Assembly: GCA_033064195.1 (NCBI GenBank)
Contig: JARBJD010000657.1
Location: forward strand, 1-25,663
Length of the DNA: 25,663 bases
DNA from: Blattamonas nauphoetae
Lineage: Eukaryota > Preaxostyla > Oxymonadida
Direction of reading: 5' to 3'
Shown: positions 10,175 to 20,270 of the stretch, piece after piece
Numbering within the stretch: the stretch's first letter is position 1
How the letters are laid out: every line of letters starts with the position of its first letter
Translations under genes and position numbers: made by a program
Notes under the pieces: model-generated
What the model was told of the DNA's origin: nothing
The model's input: the letters and a program-made list of their open reading frames with translations, nothing else
Databases searched by the model: none

Positions 10175-10200
10175 GTTGATGAGCACTGGTTTGTGTAAAG
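10175..10200 (-). repeat. Right 26-bp TIR of the small element
   Basis: It is the exact reverse complement of 9815-9840 and overlaps the first two bases of the larger element's left TIR at 10199-10200. Confidence 0.85.
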
Positions 10201-10251
10201 GATGTCGCAAGCTCCATCCGACACATAACCAGGGCTCATCAACAGGTTGAG
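10199..10251 (+). repeat. Left 53-bp TIR of the large element
   Basis: It is a perfect inverted match to 14538-14590. It abuts the small element's right TIR, giving a back-to-back end junction at about 10199-10201. Confidence 0.9.
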
Positions 10252-10634
10252 ATTTGAAAAGGACTAAAATCAAGTGGAGAGTGATAGTGAGAATAAGAAA
10301 AGAAGAGAACTTCCACGACTCTACCCATTTACTCACTTCCACCATGACAACGGCCGTGCTCCTCAAAAGCTGCCACCAGCAGTTGGTGAGCAAGGAGTCT
10401 GATCGACCAATCAGTATTGGAGCGGAGTAGTAGTCGTCAGCGAGCTCGACTCACTACCGGAGAGTGAGGACAATCGCTGCAGGTTCCGCATTGGAGATGG
10501 GGAACAGGTGAGGAGAACACTCGACTCACTAAATGCGTGTGGGAGACAACTCGGCTCACGTCCAGCACCCTCTCCTCAAGTCTATCTTTCGAGGAAAGCC
10601 TTTTCTCTTGTCTCTTTCCACTTTCTCGCATTGA

Positions 10635-11238
10635 ATGCAGTTTCTTCTGACTTCTTTCTCTTCGGTCCCCTCGAGTCTGTCCTGTCAACCCGTCCTTCTC
10701 CACTTAGAGCCATCACTCTCCAGACAACATGACGTCGATGTCGATCTTCCATCATCACTCATCGGCAGAACCCTTCTCATGTCCGACATCTCCATCCTCT
10801 TTCATTCTGACGAAACTCACCGATTGTTCAATTTGGTGTCTGTTCTTCTGCTCTGTCATCAATACTTGATCTGATCGAAGGAGCGGCTACTGATGTCGAG
10901 TCATCATTTGAGGGAAGGTTCACTGCTGCTCACTACTTCGATGAAGGCGGGGGTTGAGAGGAATATGCTGAAGAAAGTGCGAAGCATGCCCGTATTTATA
11001 CGGTCCTCTTTCTCCAGAGATGTCCATAAAACATCTCGCATTCCCTCCCAACTCCGCCGATCCCGTTTCCGTTCCGCTATCAATTGTGCTGGTGCTGTGG
11101 GAGATACCCATTCTGGAAACACATCCGACGGTGCTGTCTTCTGCTCGACAAGATTCTTCATTCCTTGAGACGCCCAAATCCAACTTGTTTCTGATCTGGC
11201 TCTACTCAACTCTGACAGGACCTTCCGACCTCGATTGA
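10635..11238 (+). pseudogene. Protein-like fragments inside the large element
   Basis: Short + strand runs read like pieces of a globular protein, for example SDISILFHSDETHRLFNLVS (about 10780-10840), LREGSLLLTTSMKAGVERN (about 10905-10965) and VSVPLSIVLVLWEIPILETH (about 11065-11125). They are in more than one frame. They may be captured host sequence or decayed element genes. No family is recognised. Confidence 0.25.
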
Positions 11239-13012
11239 AATAATAATAATAGGTTGACGGTTCCGATGGTGAGTTTAGAACTGTTGCTCAAAAGTATTTC
11301 CTAAAATGCGGGATGATTTGCGTTGCGACAGGTTAGCGATTGGATGTCAAGTCCTTGTCGGCCAATCAGTTGATAAATGATTTCGTTGTCGCAACTCAAT
11401 CTGAGTTTGTTGGTCATGAGACTCTTTCTTCATGTTCACTTTGATTTGCATTGCCGACCGTCCCATTGAGAGACACCCTGATGTTGGTCAGAGTCAGTCC
11501 TTCTGATGGTGTGAACTACCGACCAGCCAAGACGCCTGTTCATTTTACTGGAGTATGTCCCTCACAATCAAATCGTCACAATGAGGGATGTCAAAGATGC
11601 AACAAGTCAGGAGGGATGAATGTTTTAAAGTCAAGAGACCTTGACGAGCGTTCTGGAATGCTCGATTGATTCCCTCAAATGAGTAAGCAGGAGCCAAATC
11701 ATTCAACAATTGGCGAAACTGAATCTTCCTTTCGATTCGCAGTCCAAATGGGAAGGCAATGACAAGAAGACTTGTGTCGAACTTCAGCAAGTGGAGACGG
11801 TATTATCCCCGAGATGATCTGAAACAAATATCGCACGAGCTCAGCTTGTCATGTGTCATCAATTGCCCGCCTCTAGAGTCCTTGGGAATGCGATGCGGAG
11901 GGCTATTTGAATCTGAGACAAGCCGTTCGGTGGTGCCAAACTGGTTTGTAGCTGAAGTCGGATTGGAGTCTTCGTGGAGTGACAAGGTCATGCAGCGAAA
12001 GGAATGTGGTGGTAGGAGCTGGTGGGCGATGTGAACCTCGACACTTATTCTGTTGGGACTGGTGTCGTTCCATCATGGCATGATTCCACCACATGTCTGT
12101 CGCATGACAGCACAGGCAACAGCGTCATGTGAATGTCTGAACGCCGGAGGAGGTCCATTGTCAACCGAAGCGATATCACTGTTGTCACGAGTTGTACCGT
12201 CCAGATCTTGCTTCTGAAGGGTGATGCTTCCCGTTTGAAGTCAATAATAAAACGCCGAATGTGACGGGTATGAGCTTTCTTCCAACGAGGTTGACGGATG
12301 TCGGTAATACCAAGCATAAGTTGGAAAGTCAGTTTCCTTTTAGACGTCGTCTCTCTCTTCTATATCCATTTTTTGAACTACTGTGACTCGGATAGTGTTC
12401 GCCATTCTTCTTCGATGAAATCTTCAATGTCCAGCAAGTACTGACACTGGTGATGATCTTTGACCTAGCATCGGTTCTGGTTCGCCGGTTTGATTGAATG
12501 TCCTCGTTTCGTTTGAGCAAGAGGAACGTGTTTCCTGATATCTTGACCGAATGAGTGGGGAGTGAGAAGCACGATACGTCTTGGGGGATGAAGTGTCTGC
12601 AGAAGTCATCTGCACAATCGAGACACGCCACTCCGACAAGATGTTGGTTCATTTCCTCATGTCACATACGTTGGGAGAGCCTAATCTGTCTCTGATTGGA
12701 TCACAGTGTCTCTCTGTCTGTCAATCATTTCACCCTATCAGCTTCCCACTGATTGACGATTCCGACGTGTGATGCTCTGGATTGTTTAGGAGGTGTTGAC
12801 ACTCATGCTCTTGAATCCCCCCCGTTTCGACATCATTCCATCTCAACTTGTTGGATCTTCTATGTAGTTTTTGCTCCCTTAGCAGGATGCTCTTGTGTTT
12901 CGTTGCTGATGCAGACAGGCGTGATGTTGGCGATACTCGAGTCCAGTGAATGGTCCATCAACGGCGTATTCCAAAAGGACGACCATTTCTTCCTTGCAAT
13001 GGGATCAAGTGA
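11239..13012. other. Element interior without a recognisable gene
   Basis: Only short frames are present on both strands, with no conserved motif I can name. A few - strand runs (for example around 11803-11991 and 12329-12652) are open for 60-105 codons but their composition is unconvincing. Confidence 0.4.
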
Positions 13013-14271
13013 TCAGATCTGACATGTTGTTTGGCTCAGAGCTAAGATGCGCAAGATCGCCGTGATACTGTCGTCAGAGACGCGATCAAATCTTGTTCCT
13101 TCCTTGATGAATCTTAACTTCATGACGGTAGGTGTATTGTCGGATAGTTTCAGGTCTAGAGAACAGGTTGAGGTTGTATTCAGAAAGGTGACAGATTTTG
13201 GGATGATAGTGACGGGTGCTGGTTCGCTGTATTTCCGGTATTGGATGGTGCGTGGTTTCACTTTACCCCGCTGCTGGACGGGATGAAACACGCAACCAAT
13301 GTCACTAAATGCTGATTCTAGCAATTCAGAGGTTTCTTTATCCCTCATTAGCTTCATATGTATAGTTGGATCCTTCAACGAGGCAGAGTTCATCTACCGA
13401 GATTAACTTATAATAATCTGTCACATTTCACTTTGTTGGATATCGGAACACCATTAAGTTGAGTCGTAATGCTTTTCTTGCAGTTTACAGCCAATGTCAG
13501 TCCGAGCAGAGCGAGTGGATTGATGCTTCTCAATGAAGCAGAAAAGCCTCCGCATGATATTGAAATTCTGTGGATAAACTGTTTGACCTTCCTTTGATTG
13601 ACTAAGTATCCTCCTCGTTCGCTAGACCAACTCCAATGAGTGTCACGGTTGGTACGAACAAGCGGTCGTGTGATTGGACGAATATCGTGATGAATCTTAT
13701 CACTTCTGGATCTGTTGATCACTTCGCATGCTAATCATGATACTTTCGAATCTGGTGATCGTTCTGATGTAATACCAAGATACTTTTCCTTCGCCTTCTT
13801 TCTATCATCCGTGGAGATATTTGTTGTGATTATGAATGATATCGGCAGTCAATACTCCAACGTTAGCACTGTCTTGAGTGCTGAGGAACGTTATTACTGC
13901 ACAATTATCCAATAGTGGTTGTTCGGAGACGCAAGTTTGATTCGTGAGGAATGCAAGGGTATTGTCGGGTTCAGATTCCAAGCTTGTAAGACCGACAAAT
14001 TATCTCATCCTCGGTATTAACTTTCAACCTTGCCACGATCATTCGCTTGGGAGAGGATAAAACGGAAGAACTTGATATTGAGGTATTGAAGCATCGTGTG
14101 AATCACTTTGCTGCTTTCAGTGTTCACAAGATCGTAGCTATTGTCGATGCTTGTATCCTCCTCGTCGTTCAACTTTCGAATCGGGTCACGGATCTTCAAG
14201 AGTGATCGATCCTCTTCGATTTCCCGGTCTTGCTTGTCGACTTGAAAATTATTCGTATTGAGAGATCTCAA
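13013..14271 (-). pseudogene. Possible degraded element-encoded protein
   Basis: Several adjacent - strand open stretches read protein-like and in a consistent direction: NNFQVDKQDREIEEDRSLLK (about 14205-14260), GYLVNQRKVKQFIHRISIS (about 13560-13620), then CSLDLKLSDNTPTVMKLRF (about 13120-13180). They would be the best place to look for a former transposase or accessory protein. I see no catalytic triad or zinc-finger pattern and do not name a family. Confidence 0.25.
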
Positions 14272-14493
14272 TTGAATCCACTTGATACCCCTGTCTTGAG
14301 TGGGTAGTTTAAAGAACTGAAGTGATTATGCCATCGGGAGCTACTTGTGCGATCCTTTTGTTTCGAAATTGAAGAGAACGATCGAGGAAAGAAAATGTAT
14401 TTCTGTTTGATCAGTATGAAATAAGCGGTGATCAAAGAAAGATAGTTCGTCAAAAATCGACGAGGATGTCAATTTGTTCTGATTGGTATTTCA

Positions 14494-14560
14494 GATCGGC
14501 CAACCCATGGACCGTCATTCACGGACCCAGGGACTCACTCAACCTGTTGATGAGCCCTGG
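14494..14560 (-). repeat. 67-bp subterminal block, right copy
   Basis: It is the inverted partner of 9826-9892, with one mismatch. Confidence 0.85.
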
Positions 14561-14590
14561 TTATGTGTCGGATGGAGCTTGCGACATCCT
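14538..14590 (-). repeat. Right 53-bp TIR of the large element
   Basis: It is the exact reverse complement of 10199-10251. Immediately outside it the dispersed repeat resumes with GCAGATCGGTCTAGG. Confidence 0.9.
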
Positions 14591-14655
14591 GCAGATCGGT
14601 CTAGGCGCAGATCCCGAAGTCTACACGCAGATCCGTCAATATTGTCTCTATTTTG
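14591..14655 (+). repeat. Dispersed repeat copy A, right part
   Basis: It matches the second half of copy B (16880-16942), including AAGTCTACACGCAGATC and the tail TATTGTCTC followed by a T-rich run. Together with 9773-9815 it rebuilds the same unit seen unsplit in copy B. Confidence 0.75.
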
Positions 14656-14986
14656 GTTTATAATGTGTCTTTAATGAATGAAAGAGACGTAGAATAGATG
14701 TAAAAGAATAAAAAGAAGAGTTTCAATGAAAAAAAGAGAGTGATTGATGTGAAGACCCATCAACTGTTTCAATGGGTCGATCGTGGCCGCTGTCGAAAAA
14801 TCGGCTTTTCTGAAACATCTTCAGAAAGAACACAGGTAAAACGGTTCATGTCTCCAAAAAGACAATAGTAACAGCTCCCAGTAACTGGATGATGAGTCCG
14901 GTGTTGTCTCCTTTCCAACTCCGAAGGATGGTGTGAACTCAATCAGCCTCGTCTCCCTCATACTCGTCAAACCACTCCTGCTGCAT
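14656..14986. other. Gene-free spacer with a small hairpin
   Basis: An AT-rich spacer lies between repeat copy A and the passenger gene relic. A short inverted repeat (GACCCAT and ATGGGTC around an 11-nt loop) lies at about 14753-14777. No gene is seen. Confidence 0.4.
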
Positions 14987-16735
14987 TCAGCAAAGTTGGG
15001 CGTGCGTGCCCAGTCGATCGGCCTCTAATTGCAGTTTCCCCTTTCTGATTGGGAATTTCGTCTTCGCAGTCTCGTCCTGTCCCACATGCCACGCGTAGAA
15101 GTTGCCGCTGTTCTTCACCAGCTGCGTCTTGAAGGCACGCGGGATCTCCGGAATGGAGTTGACGTGGAGAGCTCGCATGGCTTCGAAGGCGAGAGCGACG
15201 GTGTTCGGATGGTCAACATCGACGACAGGTCGTGCATCGGCTTCGTGACGCTTTCGGGGAAGGCCTGCTCCTTCGACCCTCCGAACGAGATGGACATGGG
15301 CGGGAGGGGAGAGTCATCGGGAACGGGGAGATGTTCAGCAGACCCGACGACGTCTTCGTCTTCACTGCTTTTGCTTCGGCCTCGTTGATGGCGTCGTTCG
15401 AGATTTAGTTCAGAAGAGGGTTGGGTCCGTCTATAATCAGCATTGTTTCCATTCGCTGTGGATTCGGCGTAAGATTGAATGATGTTCTATGGAATGCTTC
15501 GTTGAGAAGCATCAAGAACGCAGCGTCGTGTTCGACGTTGTATCTTGTCCCAGCAGTACTCATGTCGAACGTGAATTGCTGCGTTGAGTCGAGGGCGACG
15601 GAGAGCGTGCTTGGGTTGGGAATCTGTGTTGGATCGACAATTCGTTCCTCGCTCGCTTTCTCGTTCGGCGATTCTCGATTCGTGCCCAAGTTGAGCAGCT
15701 GCATGAAGTCATCGCAGACAGGCGGGATGAGGAGGGACAGCGAGTGTGTGATGATCTGCACAGACACGAGGAACATCCGCCGTCGCCGCTGCGTGAGTGT
15801 CGGCATCGTCTGCGGCGGCGAAGGAAGCAGCACATCAGACTCCCACTCCTCATTCTCCGGCGGAGGAGGCGGTTCGGGATCGGAGTCGTCGCTTTCGAAG
15901 CGTGTGGCTGGATGTTGGACAAACGCGAGCCTCATGTCGCCTGAGATCTCTTCGGGAGGCTGTCGTCCAGCGGAGGTGTGCTTCGTCCTGCGGTGAATTG
16001 TTGCGGAGTGGCAGGAGTGGGCTGGCGGACGATGCTCATTCGGAGTGACTGGCGCGGATTGAACAGTCGCAATGGCGGGCTTGCTGTTGGACTGGTCCGA
16101 GCAGTCTCTACCGAGGGTTAAGGATTCTGACGCTGATTGAGCCTTGTGGCTGTTCGTCGGGCTCTTGAAGACGAACGGAAGATCAAACTTCGACTTGAAT
16201 TCCTTCCCAGCGGACCTGTCGATTTGTGTCCCTTCGAGAACGACAGTGTCTGCTGCTTGGTGATGGTCTCGTAGGACAACATGACGAAGGATAGGAGGTG
16301 GAAGAGCGTCGACGTGAAGCTAGCGAGGAATGGGTGCGAGAAGGGTGTCTTGAGGATGTCCGAATTTGTCTGACGCTGCGTCAAGACATCCAAATACCCG
16401 ACGAGCAGCGGAGAGAACACGATGCAGTACAATCGGTACAGAATGATGACGCCGTCCTCGTCCACAAACTGTTCGATGAGCGAGCGTTCACTTGGTCCTA
16501 CGATCTCGGAATTGGTGAATAGGAGTTTGAGTGCGTGCAGGATGGAAATTGATATTGAAGATGTTGCCCTGGTCATCGGGAGTGAAGGGGAGGGGAAGGG
16601 TGGGATCAACTGTGAGAAGGCAGATCAGTGTTTGCAGACAGGCCGCTGTGAGAGGGCTCAGCCAACGAGACGAGGTGCGAGGGTCGGAGTGGAAGGGTAT
16701 TTTTCTGAAGGAGTGTTCCATCCAATGTCACTCGC
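14987..16735 (-). pseudogene. Unrecognised helical protein, passenger gene relic
   Basis: Read on the - strand from about 16735 downward there are coherent blocks: LTAACLQTLICLLTVDP (frame 1), then ILHALKLLFTNSEIVGPSE, DEDGVIILYRLYCIVFSPLL, PFLASFTSTLFHLLSFVMLS (frame 2). Next comes an acidic, proline-rich linker (SDDSDPEPPPPPENEEWESD) and LLNEAFHRTSFNLTPNPQ (frame 3, stop at 15405). The final blocks are AFEAMRALHVNSIPEIPRAF and NSGNFYAWHVGQDE, ending at 14987. It looks like one alpha-helical protein broken by a handful of frameshifts and missing its N-terminus, which stops near dispersed repeat copy B. It is visibly richer in G and C than its neighbours, which suggests a different origin or age. 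Helices suggest a HEAT-like scaffold; no family is named. Confidence 0.5.
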
Positions 16736-16834
16736 CCTCTATCGCAGCACCACAACTAACTTTCCCTCCTCCTTTTTCTCCTTCCTGACCTCCAGCTGCT
16801 GCGTCCGTGACTGGTCCGAACATCCTCCCTGGAC

Positions 16835-16942
16835 GGGTAGGTCTAGGCTCAGATCCGAAAAAGTCTAGACGCAGATCTGCAGATCCGTCTAGACGCAGAT
16901 CTGAAAGTCTACACGCAGATCTGTCATTATTGTCTCAATTTT
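16835..16942 (+). repeat. Dispersed repeat copy B, unsplit, about 105 bp
   Basis: It contains imperfect tandem copies of a unit close to AGTCTAGACGCAGATCTG (at about 16839, 16860, 16884 and 16905), followed by TCATTATTGTCTC and a T-rich run. It is the unsplit counterpart of copy A (9773-9815 plus 14591-14655), and a third short piece lies inverted at 20747-20774. The sequence GCAGATCTGCAGATC in its middle corresponds to the insertion point in copy A. Its role is unknown: small dispersed element, or end of a larger one. Confidence 0.75.
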
Positions 16943-17029
16943 TCACTATAAAACATCTAATATCAAAATAAGTGACGTGGAAAACGAAGAATGTGTTGGT
17001 GACCTCTCATTTTTTGAAATTGTTGCAGT

Positions 17030-20000
17030 AAATTGAAATCAGAGTTGATCTCCCTCACCGAGGGAGGATCCAGTGCACAGATCTTCACGGAGATTCTGGC
17101 AAGCCATGGCGATGTGCTGTCTTCCAAAACTGATAGAACGCTCGTTCAGATTTTGTATCCAATCTTCAGCTTTTCCTCATTCTTCACAGTGAACGCGATT
17201 GTCGATGCAGCTGCAGTGTCAGAACCGCCTTTTCTCGTGTTCCTTCCACAACCTCCATCTTCAGATTGTCCATTGTGCTCGTCTGGCCTTCTCCTGAATC
17301 GTCTCCACTTTGAAACTTGTTTCCAGTGTCTTCTCTTCTTTCTTCAGATGTTCAAATCCAAAGTCCAGCGAAGAACACGGCAACTCCACCAGTCCACACA
17401 CATCATTATCATCCCCATCGTCGTTCACTGTCAGCTTCTCTTCTGTCGACGTGGGGGATACCAATAATACACCAGACTTCCTGCCACCCCGTCCATCTCC
17501 CCAAAGAACAGATTCCGTTGCGCACGAGAAAAACGTCAGAGGCTCCAGCTTCGAGTCTCGTTCCAAATCATCTGATTCCAGGAATACAAGTGATCCGGTC
17601 GCGTTCGAGTTGATTTCCATGAATGGTGAGCCTTGTGTTGTCGACAGAACTCCCCATGCTTCGATGTAGAGCACTGTTCTGAGAGTCTCGTGAGTGAAAC
17701 TCAGCTTTTTGAATGGTGTGTCCACCAGCGTCAGTGTGCTCCCTTCCTTGATCCATATCATTCAGTGGAGAGAATCTCCCAGCTCCGTGTCTGTGTCTGT
17801 TCCAATGTGTCACTTTTCCCAGCGACAGGACACCAGTTTCCACAGACACGAATGTTTTCATCGTCGTCGCTGGGACCAGCTTAAAGATCATGTGCTTCAG
17901 TGTTGCTGTCTTCCCTTCAGCATTCACATCGATCCCAGCATCGCTCTTCTGAGTGATCGTCCGAATTTCAGCCTCCGAATGCGACTGAATCACCTCTTCA
18001 TGTGTTATTCGCATCGTTTTCAGCAATTCCGAGTTCGCCTGCGTCTGAACTTCCTCAAACTCGTTCGTCTCTGCTAAGCGATATCCTGAATCCAGCGATG
18101 AGCAAGTGAAGCGATACGACCCACAGTTCGGATGGGTGCTTGCCTCATTCACGCTTGCGTTCAGCAGGATGCGAGTCACAGGCGGCTCCAGAGAATACAT
18201 CAGCACAGATCTAATCTGTGTGGATAAAACGAGTCTTTCCATTGCGCTGCCTTGATCTGAGTGTGAGGACGTGATCCTGCAATGAAGATCTTTTCATTGT
18301 CTGTGCTCGAATATTCACATTCGTCAAACGTTGTGTCGGTGAATGATATCGCTCCATTCGATTCGATCTTGATGATCTGTGTCACCGGAATCTTGTGTCT
18401 TCTCGACCATTTTCAGATTCTTGAAGGTCACGTTGTTGAGAAGGATCTCGGGCTCGGCGTTTGTGAACAAACTCAACAGCGGCTGGGCAAAGATTCCTTG
18501 ATCTGCCAGCGATGAGTTGAACACGGTGATTTTGATTGTGATCGGCTGTGTTGTTGTTTTTGTCAAACTGAATTTGTATGTCATCGCGCTCATCGCCATA
18601 ATTCCCATGTTGTCCAACACCACCCACTCTCCATCATTCTCCAGCGAGATCAGCGAGCATTGGGCCAACGGGATCACGTTTAATTTCGTCATTGTCATGG
18701 CTCCCTGGTTCTCCACTTCCTTCTCACTTTGTTCCTTTTCATCCTCCTGTTTCCCACACTCTTTCTCCTTCTTCAGTTCGGCTGCCATGTTCTGTTTGAT
18801 GTTCTTTCTGAACATGGCGGTGTCGAGGATTAGACATTGCTTGTCTTTGATGGCTGAATATGGACCAAGTGGTTTTTCTCTTTTTCGTTTTGGGTCAGTC
18901 GGAAAGACGATATGCTCGTTCACGTGCTTCCCTCTCCTTCGCTTTCTTCTCGTCTTGCTCCGCTCGCCACTGTTGTCGTTCTGCTTCGCGTTGTTCTTCT
19001 TCCTTCCTTTTCTTCTCCATCTTCGCTTCATGTCGCTCCTTCTTTCGTCTTTTTCGCCTGATTCTTCCTTTTCAGCGTCAGAAGTGGATTCGAAATCAGT
19101 ACCACGCACTGATCCTACTTTTCCACATTCTGTTTCCCCACATGTTCGTGTTGTCACAATTTCGTTTTCATTTTCGTTGGTTTCCCATTAATGCATTGAT
19201 TTCTTGTCCAACTGAGGATCGAAGCTGTTGCCTTCCTCCATTCCATATTCTTGTTGGTCTTCAAACACTTCCTCCTGTCCATCTTGTTCTTCAGGTTTGT
19301 TTCTTCGAGGAAATCCAATTTTTCTTCTGATGAGCGTGATTTCCGAGATTCGGAGCTTGATCTTTTGGATGTCCGATTGGATTTCGAACTCCGGGACGAT
19401 TTGTCTCCTTGAACTTTCTCCCGTGATTTGACTGAGTGTTTGCTGTCTTCTTCTTTTTCTGCTTCTAATTCTGTCCCTTCTACTTGTTCATTGTCTTCAA
19501 ATTGATCGTCTGTTTCTGCTTGTTCATCCACTGGTTCTACAAATTTCGCATCATCCTTAGAATTTTGTTCATTTTCTTGCATCTCGTTTTCTTTATCGTT
19601 TGATTCTTCTTTTAGGTTAGTGCGCCAAATGAGCGCGTTTTGACTTCTGCTTCGATTTCTTCGTCTTCAACTTGGTCTTCTTCGAAATATTCCACTTCTT
19701 CAGCATGTACATCATCTTCCTCCTGCAAATCTTCATGTTCAGATTCAGCTTGCTCATTTTCAGGACCGGTCGGGTCATGAACTTCATCGTCGAGATGTTC
19801 GTTTTGACAACTTCATCATCATTGTTTTCTTCCCCATGTGCATTCTGTTAAGATCCGGTATCTTCGCATATTTCTTCATACTGTTCCTCAGCATCTCTGC
19901 CTTCGCGTTCTGATTGCTCAAATTCTTGTAGGTTGTCATCGGCATCTCCATCGTCTTGTTCACCTCATCTTCAACTGCCTCTTCCTGTTTGTCTTCAGCA

Positions 20001-20270
20001 TTGTCGTTTTCTTCAACTTTTCCATTTCGCCAGTCTGTTCATGTTCGTTTTCTTCAACTTCTTCATTCTCTCCCATGCTTCGTGTTCCTTCATCCTCCTT
20101 TTCTGCTTGTTCATATTCTCCTTCGATGTCCTCATCAACCTCAAATTGTTGGTCTTCATCCCCTTCCCTTTTGTTTCCTTCGCATCGTCGCCTTTCTTGG
20201 TCGTTCTCACAATGTTGTACTGTTTTCGCTATTCTGGACGTTCTGTTTCAATTCTTCCTCTTTCTGTAAG
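17030..20270 (-). pseudogene. Large beta-helix-type surface protein with acidic/coiled region, degraded relic
   Basis: Read on the - strand, the high-coordinate part (about 20270-18700) is a Glu/Asp/Lys-rich stretch spread over several frames (QFEVDEDIEGEYEQAEKEDE, VHAEEVEYFEEDQVEDEE, DDQFEDNEQVEGTELEAEKE). It leads into a basic, Lys-rich part and then a repetitive extracellular-type region. This has short beta-strand-like repeats (QCSLISLENDGEWVVLDN, LNNVTFKNLKMVEKT, LKHMIFKLVPATTMKTFVSV, GSTLTLVDTPFKKLSF) and a recurring cysteine signature, CGSYRFTCSSLDSGY near 18110 and CGLVELPCSSLDFGF near 17370. The pattern fits the parallel beta-helix (pectin-lyase-like) surface proteins seen in oxymonads. 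Several frame changes indicate decay. The membrane anchor expected downstream may be the fragment at 9384-9772. Frames on the + strand here are shadows. Confidence 0.6.

Larger units (their letters stand above)
9815..10200. mobile_element. Small non-autonomous TIR element (MITE-like), about 386 bp
   Basis: It is bounded by perfect 26-bp inverted repeats, 9815-9840 (starting CTTTACACAAACC) and 10175-10200. Inside the left end lies a subterminal block (9826-9892) that is also found at the inner right end of the adjoining larger element. No convincing gene: a + strand frame spans it but runs straight through the terminal repeats of both elements. Size, TIRs and absence of coding capacity fit a MITE or a deletion derivative of the larger neighbour. 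Superfamily not assigned. Confidence 0.65.
10199..14590. mobile_element. Large TIR DNA element, about 4.4 kb, coding content degraded
   Basis: It is bounded by perfect 53-bp inverted repeats, 10199-10251 (starting AGGATGTCGCAAGC) and 14538-14590. The 53 bp include the CTCATCAACAGGTTGAG block shared with the small element. The pair of elements sits inside dispersed repeat copy A; GCAGATC is found directly outside both outer ends, but the host repeat itself contains that word in tandem, so a target duplication cannot be proved. No intact transposase is visible. Most of the interior offers only short frames on both strands. It is either an old autonomous element or a non-autonomous carrier. I could not assign it to a superfamily from catalytic motifs. 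Confidence 0.65.

Noticed and set aside
9864-10250. 128-codon + strand frame across the small TIR element
   Set aside because: It runs through the terminal repeats of two elements, so it cannot be an inherited protein.
15421-15996. 191-codon + strand frame
   Set aside because: The overlapping - strand frame fits the blocks before and after it, including an acidic-proline linker and helices. The + strand product is a Ser/Gly shadow.
17033-17669. + strand frames with Ser/Pro-rich, linker-like sequence and a possible 20-nt intron
   Set aside because: The - strand carries the recurring CG..PCSSL..GF signature and beta-strand repeats matching sequence at 18110, so the - strand reading is preferred.
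18517-19330. Long + strand frames rich in Phe, Ser and Leu
   Set aside because: They mirror the Glu/Lys/Asp-rich - strand surface-protein relic and show no motif of their own.
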